Positions 10,699 through 19,918 of a stretch of 64,000 bases of DNA are shown here, in pieces. Position 1 is the stretch's first letter; every line of letters begins with the position of its first letter. This DNA comes from Haliea sp. E1-2-M8 (GTDB lineage Bacteria > Pseudomonadota > Gammaproteobacteria > Pseudomonadales > Halieaceae). Both the position numbers and the translations under genes were made by a program. The notes under the pieces are model-generated. The model searched no databases. It was not told where the DNA came from and worked only from the letters and a program-made list of their open reading frames with translations. The stretch spans positions 109,008 to 173,007 of the forward strand of contig NZ_JAUTDR010000011.1 in the NCBI RefSeq assembly GCF_030649675.1, given 5' to 3'.

Positions 10699-12369
10699 AT
10701 GAGCGAATCCTTCGCTGAAATGTTTGCAGAAAGTTTGAAGACCGTCGAAATGGTACCCGGCAGCATTGTCACCGGCGTTGTCATCGACATCGATAACGAG
10801 TGGGTCACCGTCCACGCAGGCCTGAAGTCTGAAGGCGTGATTCCTCGTGCCCAGTTCCTCGACGCCGCCGGCAACTGCTCGCTGAGCATTGGCGATGAGG
10901 TCCAGGTCGCCCTGGAAACCGTGGAAGACGGTTTCGGTGAGACCAAGCTGTCCCGCGAGAAAGCCAAGCGCGCCGAGTCCTGGAAAGAGCTCGAAGCTGC
11001 GCATGAGGCGGACGAAGTGGTCAAGGGTGTCATCAACGGCAAGGTCAAGGGTGGCTTCACCGTGGACATCAACACCATCCGCGCGTTCCTGCCCGGCTCG
11101 CTGGTTGACGTGCGCCCGGTTCGCGACACCGCGCACCTGGAGAACAAGGAACTCGAATTCAAGGTCATCAAGCTGGACCAGAAGCGCAACAACGTGGTTG
11201 TTTCCCGCCGTGCGGTGATGGAAGCGGCCAACAGCGTCGAGCGCGAAGCCCTGCTGGAATCCCTGCAGGAAGGCATGTCGGTCAAGGGCATTGTCAAGAA
11301 CCTCACCGACTACGGCGCGTTCGTGGATCTCGGCGGTGTCGACGGCTTGCTGCACATTACCGATATGGCCTGGAAGCGCATCAAGCACCCCTCCGAGATT
11401 GTCGAAGTGGGCCAGGAAATCGACGTCAAGATCCTCAAGTTCGACCGCGAGCGCAATCGCGTGTCACTTGGCCTCAAGCAGCTGGGCGAGGATCCCTGGG
11501 TGGAAATCACCAATCGTTACCCCGAAGGCAGCCGCGTCAAGGCGCGCGTCACCAACCTCACCGACTACGGCTGCTTCGCCGAGCTGGAAGAGGGTGTGGA
11601 AGGCCTGGTGCACGTGTCCGAGATGGACTGGACCAACAAGAACGTGCATCCCTCCAAGATCGTCCAGCTGGGCGACGAAGTGGAGGTCATGGTGCTGGAT
11701 ATCGACGAGGAGCGTCGCCGCATCTCGCTGGGTATCAAACAGTGCCAGCAGAACCCCTGGGACGCCTTTGCTTCCCAGTACAGCAAGGGCGACAAGATTG
11801 CCGGCAGCATCAAGTCAATCACTGACTTCGGTATCTTTATCGGCCTGGAAGGCAACATCGACGGCCTGGTACACCTGTCCGACATCAGCTGGAACGAAAC
11901 TGGCGAGGAAGCGGTGCGCAACTACAAGAAGGGCGATGAAATCGAGACGGTTATCCTCTCTATCGACCCCGAGCGCGAGCGCATCTCCCTGGGCATCAAG
12001 CAGCTTGAAGACGACGCTTTCTCCGGCTACGTGGCCGAGAACGATCGCGGCTCCATCGTGACCGGCGAAGTGATCGAGGTGGATGCCAAGTCGGTCACCA
12101 TCAAACTGGCGGACGAGGTCGAGGGTGTCCTCAAGGCCTCCGACATCAGCCGCGACAAGGTGGACGATGCCCGCAGCCTGTACAAGGTGGGTGACAGCGT
12201 CGAAGCCAAGATCATCTCCGTCGACCGCAAGAACCGCGGCCTGGCCCTGTCGATCAAGGCCAAGGACTTCGACGACGAGAAAGATGCGGTCAAGTCGCTG
12301 AAGGACCAGGATGAAACTTCCTCCCCCGCTACTATCGGCGACCTGATCAAGGCGCAGATGGAAAAGTAA
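10699..12369 (+). CDS. rpsA: 30S ribosomal protein S1
   Basis: A 556-residue protein with six S1 (OB-fold) RNA-binding repeats, the same layout and length as E. coli S1 (557). Repeats three to five carry the most conserved signatures, such as [22 protein letters not shown] and later ISLGIKQ sequences ending each unit. It recruits mRNA to the 30S subunit, especially mRNAs with weak Shine-Dalgarno sequences. The 161-base leader after cmk is long enough for the autoregulatory structure known for rpsA, but no specific fold was worked out here. Confidence 0.98.
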   Translation: MSESFAEMFAESLKTVEMVPGSIVTGVVIDIDNEWVTVHAGLKSEGVIPRAQFLDAAGNCSLSIGDEVQVALETVEDGFGETKLSREKAKRAESWKELEAAHEADEVVKGVINGKVKGGFTVDINTIRAFLPGSLVDVRPVRDTAHLENKELEFKVIKLDQKRNNVVVSRRAVMEAANSVEREALLESLQEGMSVKGIVKNLTDYGAFVDLGGVDGLLHITDMAWKRIKHPSEIVEVGQEIDVKILKFDRERNRVSLGLKQLGEDPWVEITNRYPEGSRVKARVTNLTDYGCFAELEEGVEGLVHVSEMDWTNKNVHPSKIVQLGDEVEVMVLDIDEERRRISLGIKQCQQNPWDAFASQYSKGDKIAGSIKSITDFGIFIGLEGNIDGLVHLSDISWNETGEEAVRNYKKGDEIETVILSIDPERERISLGIKQLEDDAFSGYVAENDRGSIVTGEVIEVDAKSVTIKLADEVEGVLKASDISRDKVDDARSLYKVGDSVEAKIISVDRKNRGLALSIKAKDFDDEKDAVKSLKDQDETSSPATIGDLIKAQMEK

Positions 12370-12379
12370 TCCCCTCGCG

Positions 12380-12567
12380 GTGGGAGCCCGCTGGCCCAGG
12401 CCACCTTCTCTGTCCGCTGCGCGGCCATGCACCTTGTCCGCGGGCGATCAGCTTGATCGCGCACAGAGTGCGCTCCCACCATTTGTAGGAGCCCGCTCCG
12501 CGGGCGATCAGCTTGATCGCGCACAGAGTGCGCTCCCACCATTTGTAGGAGCCCGCTCCGCGGGCGA
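12380..12567. repeat. REP-like palindromes with a 60-bp tandem duplication
   Basis: A perfect 60-base period runs from 12437 to 12567 (2.2 copies), and a related half-copy begins near 12380 (GTGGGAGCCCGCT). Each unit holds the hairpin GCCCGC-TCC-GCGGGC, a GATCAGCTTGATC palindrome and GCGCAC-AGA-GTGCGC. The core GTAGGAGCCCGCTCCGCGGG closely resembles Pseudomonas REP sequences. Position just after a highly expressed ribosomal gene and before its terminator is typical of REPs. The 344-base gap 12370-12713 holds these repeats, the terminator and the ihfB leader. Confidence 0.85.
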
Positions 12568-12580
12568 ATCGGTACTGAAA

Positions 12581-12606
12581 GGCTCACCCTCGGGTGGGCC
12601 TTTTTT
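12581..12606 (+). terminator. Rho-independent terminator after rpsA
   Basis: The stem GGCTCACC/GGTGGGCC with a CTCG-type loop is followed by six T residues. It closes the rpsA transcript downstream of the REP-like repeats. Confidence 0.85.
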
Positions 12607-12713
12607 CGTTATAAAATAACAAGTTGCGCTAAAGTCCCGGCAGCGTCACAATGGTCTGAACGGTACGGAATGCAACAGTGCCGGGATTAAAAGGGTGCAG
12701 GGGCGGAGGGACA

Positions 12714-13010
12714 ATGACCAAAAGTGAATTGATCGAGGCAATCGCTGCCCGACAGACCCAGCTGTCGCTGAAAGACGTGGAGCTTGCGGTCAAGACCATC
12801 CTCGAGCACATGTCGGAAGCGCTGGCCGCGGGTGAGCGCATTGAGATCCGCGGCTTTGGCAGTTTTTCCCTGCACTACCGCGAACCCCGTCGAGGTCGCA
12901 ATCCCAAGACCGGAGACACGGTCGAGCTTACCGGGAAATATGTCCCGCATTTCAAGCCCGGCAAGGAGTTGCGCGAACGCGTCAACCTGGGGCTGCAGGC
13001 AGGGTTCTGA
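12714..13010 (+). CDS. ihfB: Integration host factor subunit beta
   Basis: A 98-residue DNABII protein beginning [10 protein letters not shown], with a GGCGGAGGG ribosome binding site; the in-frame upstream ATG at 12678 lacks one. The DNA-binding beta-arm region [16 protein letters not shown] includes the conserved proline that intercalates and kinks DNA. It pairs with IhfA, whose gene is also in this window (55566), to bend DNA in replication, transcription and site-specific recombination. The rpsA-ihfB-lapA order is conserved in gammaproteobacteria. Confidence 0.96.
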   Translation: MTKSELIEAIAARQTQLSLKDVELAVKTILEHMSEALAAGERIEIRGFGSFSLHYREPRRGRNPKTGDTVELTGKYVPHFKPGKELRERVNLGLQAGF

Positions 13011-13044
13011 GTGGGAGTCAGGTAGCGAAATCGGGGGCAGGCTT

Positions 13045-13350
13045 ATGAACGCATTGCGCAAGGTGGTTTCCCTGCTGGTGATAGTGGTGATGCTGGTGCT
13101 GGGCGTGCTGTTTGCCCTGCAGAATCATCAGCCGGTCGGTCTGGATCTGTTGTTCTATGAGTTTGCGCCCCGCAGCCTCGCTCTGTGGTTGCTGGCGGCG
13201 CTCGCGCTGGGTGGCGCGCTGGGGCTGCTGGCTTCCAGTGTCATGGTCCTCAGGTTGCGCGGCGGTCTGGCGGCCACGCAGCGCAAGCTCGACAAGTGTA
13301 AATTGGAACTGGATCGGTTGCGGGTGGCCGGATTCAAAGAGGGTGAATGA
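13045..13350 (+). CDS. lapA: Lipopolysaccharide assembly protein A (DUF1049)
   Basis: A 101-residue inner-membrane protein. It has two hydrophobic segments (about residues 7-25 and 44-66) followed by a short coiled coil (LAATQRKLDKCKLELDRL). This is the LapA/DUF1049 architecture. It lies directly before lapB, whose GTG start overlaps its end by 8 bases. In E. coli LapA and LapB act together in LPS assembly control. Confidence 0.9.
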   Translation: MNALRKVVSLLVIVVMLVLGVLFALQNHQPVGLDLLFYEFAPRSLALWLLAALALGGALGLLASSVMVLRLRGGLAATQRKLDKCKLELDRLRVAGFKEGE

Positions 13351-14545
13351 CCTGTTGGTATTTGTCCTGCTGTTTGCGGCCATCGGCATCGGCTGGTGGT
13401 TGGGGCGGCGCAGTGTCCGCATTGCCCCAACGGATCTTCCCGGCCAGTACTACAAGGGCCTGAACTACCTGTTGGACGGTCGCCCGGACGGCGCGGTAGA
13501 CGCATTTATCAATGCCCTGGAGGTCAATACCGAGACCCTGGAGACCCATATTGCGCTGGGCAACCTGCTGCGCAAGCGGGGCGAGGTGGATCGCGCCATC
13601 CGCATTCACCAGAATCTGCTGGCCCGGCCCAGCCTGCCTCGACAGCAGGTGCATCAGGCCCACCTTGAGCTCGCCCGGGACTACATCAGCGCGGGCCTGT
13701 TCGACCGTGCGGAACGGTTGCTGCTCGACCTGGTCAGGGATTCCCCGGAGCAGCGCCGGGCCAGCCAGCGGCACCTGCTGGAAATTTTCCAGAGCCAGCG
13801 TGAGTGGGCCAATGCCATCGAGGTTGCCACTGAGCTGTTGCCGCGCAAATCGCTGCTCAGCCAGACGGGCCCCGTCCCGCTCGGTGCCAACCGGCAATCG
13901 GTGGCAGTGGCGCTCGCGCATTACCACTGCGAGCTGGCAGCGGAATTGCTCAAGCAGGGGAACGTCCAGGCTGCGCGCAAGGAGTTGCAACAGGGTCTGG
14001 TTCACGACCGCCTCTGTGTGCGCGCATCGCTGATGTTGGGCGATCTGGAGTGTCAGGCGGGGAATTACCGGCAGGCGATCAGGGCCCTGCGCAAGGTCAG
14101 GCAGCAGGATCCCGACTATATTCCCGAAACCATATCGACCCTGCAGGAAGCCTATCACCAGCTCGGGGAGGAGCAGACCCTGCGCCAGTATCTGGAGGAT
14201 TGTCTGCAGAGCAATCCGGCGGCGCCACTGGTATTGGCGGTCGCTGAAGATATCCGCGGCAGCAGTGGCGATGCTGCGGCGGCCACTTTCCTGTCCACAC
14301 AGCTGGCGAAGTATCCGTCTCTGCGCGGCCTGTCCCGGTTGATCGGCCTGCAGATGGGCAATACCGAGGGTCAGATCCGGGAAAATCTCAGCCTGCTCGA
14401 GCGCCTGGTGGAGCGGCTGCTCGCCGAGCGCCCGACCTATCGTTGCAGCCACTGCGGTTTCTCCGGTCGCCAGCTGCACTGGTTCTGCCCCGGGTGCAAG
14501 CACTGGGGCACCGTCAAATCCATCCGCGGTAACCGTGTAGACTGA
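13343..14545 (+). CDS. lapB: Lipopolysaccharide assembly protein B
   Basis: A 400-residue protein (E. coli LapB is 389) with one N-terminal transmembrane helix ([18 protein letters not shown]), a series of TPR repeats through most of the length, and a C-terminal rubredoxin-like zinc knuckle, CSHCGF...CPGCKHWG. In E. coli LapB (YciM) controls turnover of LpxC by FtsH and so LPS synthesis. The GTG at 13343 is chosen because it is the first start in frame after lapA begins to end, and no in-frame ATG lies nearby. Overlap with lapA implies coupled translation. Confidence 0.93.
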   Translation: MNDLLVFVLLFAAIGIGWWLGRRSVRIAPTDLPGQYYKGLNYLLDGRPDGAVDAFINALEVNTETLETHIALGNLLRKRGEVDRAIRIHQNLLARPSLPRQQVHQAHLELARDYISAGLFDRAERLLLDLVRDSPEQRRASQRHLLEIFQSQREWANAIEVATELLPRKSLLSQTGPVPLGANRQSVAVALAHYHCELAAELLKQGNVQAARKELQQGLVHDRLCVRASLMLGDLECQAGNYRQAIRALRKVRQQDPDYIPETISTLQEAYHQLGEEQTLRQYLEDCLQSNPAAPLVLAVAEDIRGSSGDAAAATFLSTQLAKYPSLRGLSRLIGLQMGNTEGQIRENLSLLERLVERLLAERPTYRCSHCGFSGRQLHWFCPGCKHWGTVKSIRGNRVD

Positions 14546-14576
14546 TAGCGGCCCGCTCGAGACCAAGGTAGAAAGT

Positions 14577-15278
14577 ATGGACTCACCCGTTCTGGTGGCG
14601 TTGGATTACGCCGAAGAAGCCGCAGCCCTGGCGTTGGCCGAGCAGCTGTCGCCGCAACTGTGCCGACTCAAGATTGGCAAGGAGCTGTTTACCCGCTGCG
14701 GGCCCGGCCTGGTCCGGCAGCTGCAGGGTTGGGGATTCGAGATATTCCTGGACCTGAAATTCCACGATATCCCCAACACTGTCGCCGGCGCCGTGCGGGC
14801 CGCTGCCGATCTCGGCGTGTGGATGGTGAACGTGCATGCCGCTGGTGGCCGCCGGATGCTGGAGGCTGCTGCAGGCGCCCTGGAGAACTACGATCGGCCG
14901 CCGCTGCTGATTGGCGTCACCGTCCTGACCAGCATGACCGACGAGGATCTGGCCGAGCTCGGCTATGCGGAAACGGCGCTGCAGCGGGTGCAGCGCCTGG
15001 CCAGTCTGGCGGCGGATTGCGGTCTGCGCGGGGTGGTCTGTTCGGCGCAGGAGGCGCCTTTGTTGCGGCGGCAGCACGGCCCCGGATTCTGCCTGGTAAC
15101 GCCGGGGATTCGCCTCGCGGGAGACTTGCCGGGAGACCAGCGCAGGGTGGTTACGCCGGCCGATGCGTGCGAGTTGGGCGCGGACTATCTGGTCATCGGC
15201 CGCTCCATTACCGACGCCCCGGATCCGCTGGCGGCGCTGGAACGGGTGCTGGCCGAACTGGGCCTCTCCACGCAATAA
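14577..15278 (+). CDS. pyrF: Orotidine 5'-phosphate decarboxylase
   Basis: A 233-residue (beta/alpha)8 barrel enzyme. The catalytic Lys-Asp array [10 protein letters not shown] covers residues 59-68, with K32 in LKIGKELF and the phosphate-binding [10 protein letters not shown]...GRSIT at the C-terminus. It makes UMP in pyrimidine synthesis. The lapB-pyrF neighbourhood is conserved in gammaproteobacteria. Confidence 0.97.
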   Translation: MDSPVLVALDYAEEAAALALAEQLSPQLCRLKIGKELFTRCGPGLVRQLQGWGFEIFLDLKFHDIPNTVAGAVRAAADLGVWMVNVHAAGGRRMLEAAAGALENYDRPPLLIGVTVLTSMTDEDLAELGYAETALQRVQRLASLAADCGLRGVVCSAQEAPLLRRQHGPGFCLVTPGIRLAGDLPGDQRRVVTPADACELGADYLVIGRSITDAPDPLAALERVLAELGLSTQ

Positions 15279-15379
15279 CATCAAATGCGGTCAACGGGCT
15301 TGGCCGCATCCTGGTGGTTGCTACACTGTCTCCCGATACGGATGCGCAGGGATGCCGACTCGTAAAAGGAGATTACGCC

Positions 15380-15772
15380 ATGACATACCTCGAAAACTCA
15401 CCTCAAGTTGTTGCGGGGGCCGGCCAGACCGGTATTCCGTTGAAAGTCCATCGCTATGCGCCCGGGCTGGCCGCACCATTGCTGGCCATGCTGTTGTGCC
15501 TGGGCCTGACCCCCGGCACGGCGCTGGCGGATACGGGCGCCGAGCCCCCGGCGGTCGCGGCAGCGGCCCAGGCCCGGTTGGTCAATATCAATACCGCGGA
15601 CGCCGCCGCTCTGGCGGCGGGGCTGCAGGGGGTAGGCCTGTCCCGGGCGGAGGATATTATCCGCTACCGGGAAACCTACGGCCCCTTCGGCGCCGTGGAA
15701 GAGTTGGTTGATGTGAAGGGCATCGGCCAGGCAACGCTGGACAAGAACCGCACTGTTATAACACTGGAATAG
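15380..15772 (+). CDS. ComEA-family helix-hairpin-helix protein
   Basis: A 130-residue exported protein. After an unusually long N-terminal stretch there is a hydrophobic signal segment (LAAPLLAMLLCLGL) and a likely cleavage near ALAD. The mature part is a single helix-hairpin-helix pair: VNINTADAAALAAGLQGVG followed by GAVEELVDVKGIG. Such proteins bind DNA in the periplasm and are linked to uptake, though in many proteobacteria their role is untested. The ATG at 15380 has AAAGGAG upstream at a suitable distance, which supports the long leader. The protein stands alone, with a terminator behind it. Confidence 0.85.
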   Translation: MTYLENSPQVVAGAGQTGIPLKVHRYAPGLAAPLLAMLLCLGLTPGTALADTGAEPPAVAAAAQARLVNINTADAAALAAGLQGVGLSRAEDIIRYRETYGPFGAVEELVDVKGIGQATLDKNRTVITLE

Positions 15773-15794
15773 GCTGCAGGCATCCGTATCATAG

Positions 15795-15812
15795 GGGGCT
15801 TCGGCCCCTTTT
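15795..15812 (+). terminator. Rho-independent terminator after the ComEA-like gene
   Basis: A GGGGC stem with a TTCG tetraloop and GCCCC, followed by TTTT. It separates the housekeeping block from the polysaccharide genes. Confidence 0.75.
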
Positions 15813-15844
15813 CACGTTGTTCCGCCGTTCGCGGTAAGGTTGGT

Positions 15845-16783
15845 ATGCACGCACTGGTGACCGGTGCCACCGGGTACGTCGGCAGGGAGCTCTGCCGGCA
15901 GCTGACGGCTGCGGGCCGTGGCTTCGTCCCACTCAGCTGTGGCGGGGGCGCCCTGCCATCCGGGCGTGGTACCCACGCCGTGGATTTCCGCCAGGCAGCC
16001 ATTGCAGACGCCCTGCTGGAAGGAATAGAAGTGGTTTACCACCTCGCAGGTATCGCGCACCAGCAGGCGCAGGCACAGCTCCACGAAGAGGTCAACTACC
16101 GGGCAACCCTGGCCCTGGCCGAAGCCTCAGAACGTGCCGGTGTACGCCTGTTTATCTATCTCAGCAGTGTCAAGGCAATGGGGCCCGCCGCCGGATGCGG
16201 GTCCCGGCGCGAGAATGAGTTGGCGGATCCGTCCGGTCCCTACGGGCTGTCCAAGTGGCGGGCGGAATGCGCGCTGCGGGAGCGTTTTTCTGCCAGCGCC
16301 ATGGCCGTGGTCATTCTGCGGCCAGCGCTGGTGTACGGGCCCGATCCCCGGGGCAACCTGCAGTGGCTGCTGCGCGCGGCCCGCTGGGGCTTTCCCGCTC
16401 CCCCCGAGGGCGGGGCGCGCTCCATGGTTGGGGTCGAAGATCTCGCCGAGCTCCTGCTCCTGCTGCCGCAGGTCGTGGAGGAGGGCGTGCATACCTGGAT
16501 AGTGACAGACGGGGAGGCCTATACCACCCGCCATGTGTACCAGTTGTTGTGTGAGGCTCTTGGGCGCAGCGGTGGGCGGCAGTTACCCGCCTGGTGCTGG
16601 CGCATACTCGCCGCGGGACTGGACGTTTTCCAGCGCCAGCCGAGAGGAAGCAGCTACGGCAAACTGTTCGGGGCAGAACGCTATGACAACTGCGCCCTGC
16701 TGCAGGCGACGGGGTGGCAGCCGCGCCAGACCCTGGCCTGTGTGGCGCCAGCGATTGTAGCTGGCCCGGCGCCTGCAACATGA
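15845..16783 (+). CDS. NAD-dependent sugar epimerase/dehydratase (SDR family)
   Basis: A 312-residue extended short-chain dehydrogenase. The NAD-binding motif is GATGYVG (residues 7-13), and the catalytic pair is Y133xxxK137 (YGLSK). It is probably a UDP-hexose 4-epimerase or a related 4-keto reductase of surface polysaccharide synthesis, as its two neighbours are a WbpL-type transferase and a WbpM-type dehydratase. In Pseudomonas O-antigen clusters the same trio makes and attaches the first sugar (for example FucNAc or QuiNAc). The exact sugar is not determined. Confidence 0.85.
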   Translation: MHALVTGATGYVGRELCRQLTAAGRGFVPLSCGGGALPSGRGTHAVDFRQAAIADALLEGIEVVYHLAGIAHQQAQAQLHEEVNYRATLALAEASERAGVRLFIYLSSVKAMGPAAGCGSRRENELADPSGPYGLSKWRAECALRERFSASAMAVVILRPALVYGPDPRGNLQWLLRAARWGFPAPPEGGARSMVGVEDLAELLLLLPQVVEEGVHTWIVTDGEAYTTRHVYQLLCEALGRSGGRQLPAWCWRILAAGLDVFQRQPRGSSYGKLFGAERYDNCALLQATGWQPRQTLACVAPAIVAGPAPAT

Positions 16784-17766
16784 TGCTGGCACTCCTTGTC
16801 GCGCCGCTGGCATCGGCGCTGCTGTGCGGCGTTTGGCTGCGATTGGCCCACCGTGGCAGCTGGCTGGATCATCCGGGGCACCGCAGTTCCCACACCCGGG
16901 TCACGCCCAATGGAGGCGGTGTAGGGATCGTCCTTGCCCTGGTGCTCTCGGTCTCGGTTGCCGCCCTGGGTGGCGTCAGTTGGGCCGCGCCCTATCCGGT
17001 ATTGCTGGGTCTGGCCCTGGTGCTGATGCTGGTGGGCATGGCCGATGATCGTTGCAACCTGCCGGCAGTTCTGCGGCTGGGGGTCTACGGGCTGTGTTGT
17101 GCTGCGCTGGTCCGGGGGCTGGAATGGGGCATGATCCTGCACCCTGCTATCCCCGGCTGGCTGCTGGGCCCCCTGCTGGTAGCTGGCATGCTGTGGCTGC
17201 TCAATCTGTACAATTTCATGGATGGTATCGACGGTATTGCGTCGCTCCAGTGCATCCTTGCCGCCGCCAGCGCGGCCCTCCTCGCCCTGCTCGCCGGCGC
17301 TCCGGAATTCGCTCTGTTCTGCGCTTTGCTGGCCCTCTGTCAGCTGGGGTTTCTGTATTGGAACTGGCCGCCCGCACGGCTGTTCATGGGAGATGCGGGC
17401 AGTATTCCGGTGGGTTTTCTGCTCGGCGGGCTTGCCCTCCACGGTGCCAGTTCGGGGGCGCTGCCACTGGGTTGCTGGCTGGTGTTGCTCGCCGGGTTTA
17501 TCACCGATGCCAGTTGGACCCTGATGGCCCGCTGGCTGCGTGGGGCGCCACTGATGGAGGCGCACCGGGAGCATGCCTATCAGCGTCTCAGCCGGCACTG
17601 GCAGTCGCATGTGGCGGTCGATTTCCTGCTCGTTGCACTCAACGCACTGTGGTTGTTCCCAATCGCTTGGACGATTTGGTACTGGCCCGAATTCCAGCTT
17701 TTATTGGTAATTTTGGCATATCTTCCGCTTTTGCTTGGCATGGCCAAGTTGAGGGGTTTGCCGTAG
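16780..17766 (+). CDS. Undecaprenyl-phosphate sugar-1-phosphate transferase, WbpL/WecA type
   Basis: A 328-residue multi-pass membrane protein of the MraY/WecA family. Characteristic cytoplasmic motifs are ADDR (D89/D90), NFMDGIDG (145-152) and FMGDAGSIP (202-210), with HREHAYQR near the C-terminus. It transfers a sugar phosphate to undecaprenyl phosphate and starts O-antigen or capsule repeat assembly. The start overlaps the epimerase stop by 4 bases (ATGA). A second ATG follows immediately, so the true start could be three bases later. Confidence 0.9.
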   Translation: MMLALLVAPLASALLCGVWLRLAHRGSWLDHPGHRSSHTRVTPNGGGVGIVLALVLSVSVAALGGVSWAAPYPVLLGLALVLMLVGMADDRCNLPAVLRLGVYGLCCAALVRGLEWGMILHPAIPGWLLGPLLVAGMLWLLNLYNFMDGIDGIASLQCILAAASAALLALLAGAPEFALFCALLALCQLGFLYWNWPPARLFMGDAGSIPVGFLLGGLALHGASSGALPLGCWLVLLAGFITDASWTLMARWLRGAPLMEAHREHAYQRLSRHWQSHVAVDFLLVALNALWLFPIAWTIWYWPEFQLLLVILAYLPLLLGMAKLRGLP

Positions 17767-17842
17767 TATTGAAGATTGGGGTTCGCACAGAAAATACCGG
17801 TTGCAAGCGGGCCTGTCACGACCATTCGGAGTGGGAGGAAAT

Positions 17843-19897
17843 TTGCTGAATCGGCTTGGGGATGGTGTGGTGCAAGCGATTTCCCAGGTGATGGGAACCG
17901 TACGTGATGCTGTTGAAAAACTGGTAGAACTTCCCCGCAATATCAAACAGGCTCTGCTGCTGGCGCTGGATATGATTTTTGTCAGCGCTGCCATGTGGGG
18001 CGCCGTGGTTCTGCGCCAGGGCAATAGTCAGTTTACCCCCGGCTCCACCGAAGTCCTCTGCGCCGCCATTACCATCATTGTCAGCGCCATTATCTTCCTG
18101 CGCCTGGGCCTCTACCGTGCGGTGATACGTTTCATGGGCCAGCAGGCGATCTGGGCAGTCATTACCGCGGTGACCTATTCAACCCTGGTGCTGGCCTCCA
18201 CCGTGTTCCTGCTGCAGGCCGAGGTACCGCGGGCAATGCCATTCTTCTACTGGGTTGTCGCCCTGCTGCTGATCGGTGGTACCCGGCTGACCGTGCGCGC
18301 CTACTACCAGGCCAAGCTGCGCTCCCTGTCTCGCAATGTCATCATCTACGGCGCCGGTGATTCCGGGCGTCAGCTGCTTACCGCCCTGCACCACGGCGAC
18401 CAGTATCGCGCGGTCGTGTTTGTCGACGACGATCCGCGCCTGCAGCACTCGGTGATCAATGGCCTGCAGGTGGCCAGGCCTGAGGAAATCAAGCGCCTCA
18501 TTGGGGAGCACAACATCACCCAGGTGCTGCTGGCCATACCCTCTGCCTCATCGGAGCGGCGGCGGGAGATCATCAATTCCCTGGTCGGTTTGCCGGTGCA
18601 TGTGCGCACGGTCCCCAAGATCAGTGAGCTGGTGGCTGGCCGCGCCAGTGTCAACCAGATCCAGGATATCGATCTCGATGACCTGCTCGGTCGCGACCCG
18701 GTACCGCCCCATCCCGAGCTGATTGACCGCTGTATCACTGACAAGGTGGTGATGGTTACCGGCGCCGGTGGCTCTATTGGTTCCGAACTCTGCCGCCAGA
18801 TCCTCACCTCCGGCCCCCGCGAGCTGCTGTTGCTGGACAATTCCGAATACGCGCTCTATAGCGTGGAGCGTGAGCTGCGCGATATCAGGCAGGCCACCGG
18901 TTCCACGGTCGAGATTATCGCCCTGCTGGGTTCAGTGCAGGACCAGCGCCGGCTGGAGACGGTGTACCGTACCTTTGCCGTGCAGACTGTGTACCACGCT
19001 GCCGCCTACAAACACGTGCCGATGGTGGAGTACAACGTCGCCGAGGGCGTTGCCAACAATGTGTTTGGTACCTGGTACGCGGCCGAGGCCGCGCGCAAGG
19101 CGGAGGTGGAGACCTTCGTGCTCGTGTCGACGGACAAGGCCGTACGTCCCACCAACATCATGGGTGCCTCCAAGCGTTTCGCCGAGCTGGTGTTGCAGGG
19201 TCTGGCCCAGCGCGAAACGCGCACCCGCTTTTGCATGGTGCGCTTTGGCAACGTGCTGGGGTCCTCGGGCTCGGTCGTGCCCCTGTTCCGGGAGCAGATC
19301 GAGAGTGGCGGCCCGGTGACGGTGACGCATCCGGAAGTCTCGCGCTACTTCATGACGATCCAGGAAGCGGCACAATTGGTGTTGCAGGCCGGGGCCATGG
19401 GTACCGGCGGGGATGTGTTTGTCCTCGACATGGGTGAGCCGGTACGTATTGTCGATCTGGCGCGGCGCATGATTCGCCTCAGCGGTTACGAAATGCAGCA
19501 CGATAGCCACGCCCAGGACCACATACAGATCGAGTTCATTGGCTTGCGGCCCGGCGAGAAGTTGCGCGAGGAATTGCTGCTGGGAAGCAATGTCACCGGC
19601 ACCGGTCACCCGATGATCATGCGCGCCGAAGAGGAATGCCTGTCCTACGGCCAGATCCACCGGATGCTGACCGAGCTGAAAAACTATTGCGACAGCATGG
19701 ATTGCGCCGGGATTACCACAGTGCTGAATGCGGTAGTCAGCGGGTTCAACAGCCACGAAGTGCGCTACGACCACGTCTGGCGCAAGCAGGGTATGTCGGG
19801 CGGGCCATTGCTGGCAAAGCCCAAGCCGAAGCCCAAGATCGGGCCGGCTGCCATCGGTCTCTCCAACGTCCAGGAACTCTTCCCGGACAAGTCCTGA
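17843..19897 (+). CDS. Nucleoside-diphosphate sugar 4,6-dehydratase, WbpM/CapD type
   Basis: About 684 residues: four transmembrane helices (about residues 35-160), a first Rossmann region (NVIIYGAGDSGRQLL), then the catalytic SDR domain with TGAGGSIGSELCRQI and STDKAVRPTNIMGASKR. This is the WbpM/FlaA1 layout; the enzyme makes a UDP-4-keto-6-deoxy-HexNAc for O-antigen. No ATG opens the frame. TTG at 17843 is preferred because GGAGG lies 5 bases before it; TTG at 17801 or the ATG at 17891 are alternatives. It closes the epimerase-transferase-dehydratase group. Confidence 0.88.
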   Translation: MLNRLGDGVVQAISQVMGTVRDAVEKLVELPRNIKQALLLALDMIFVSAAMWGAVVLRQGNSQFTPGSTEVLCAAITIIVSAIIFLRLGLYRAVIRFMGQQAIWAVITAVTYSTLVLASTVFLLQAEVPRAMPFFYWVVALLLIGGTRLTVRAYYQAKLRSLSRNVIIYGAGDSGRQLLTALHHGDQYRAVVFVDDDPRLQHSVINGLQVARPEEIKRLIGEHNITQVLLAIPSASSERRREIINSLVGLPVHVRTVPKISELVAGRASVNQIQDIDLDDLLGRDPVPPHPELIDRCITDKVVMVTGAGGSIGSELCRQILTSGPRELLLLDNSEYALYSVERELRDIRQATGSTVEIIALLGSVQDQRRLETVYRTFAVQTVYHAAAYKHVPMVEYNVAEGVANNVFGTWYAAEAARKAEVETFVLVSTDKAVRPTNIMGASKRFAELVLQGLAQRETRTRFCMVRFGNVLGSSGSVVPLFREQIESGGPVTVTHPEVSRYFMTIQEAAQLVLQAGAMGTGGDVFVLDMGEPVRIVDLARRMIRLSGYEMQHDSHAQDHIQIEFIGLRPGEKLREELLLGSNVTGTGHPMIMRAEEECLSYGQIHRMLTELKNYCDSMDCAGITTVLNAVVSGFNSHEVRYDHVWRKQGMSGGPLLAKPKPKPKIGPAAIGLSNVQELFPDKS

Positions 19898-19918
19898 GAT
19901 TTTCAATAAGGTTATCGA

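Noticed and set aside
12437..12567. Possible CRISPR array
   Set aside because: The period is a perfect tandem repeat without unique spacers, and no cas genes are nearby. No CRISPR array was seen elsewhere in the window.
12380..12619. 79-codon open frame with an internal peptide repeat
   Set aside because: It is the translation of the 60-bp REP-like tandem repeat and has no start context.
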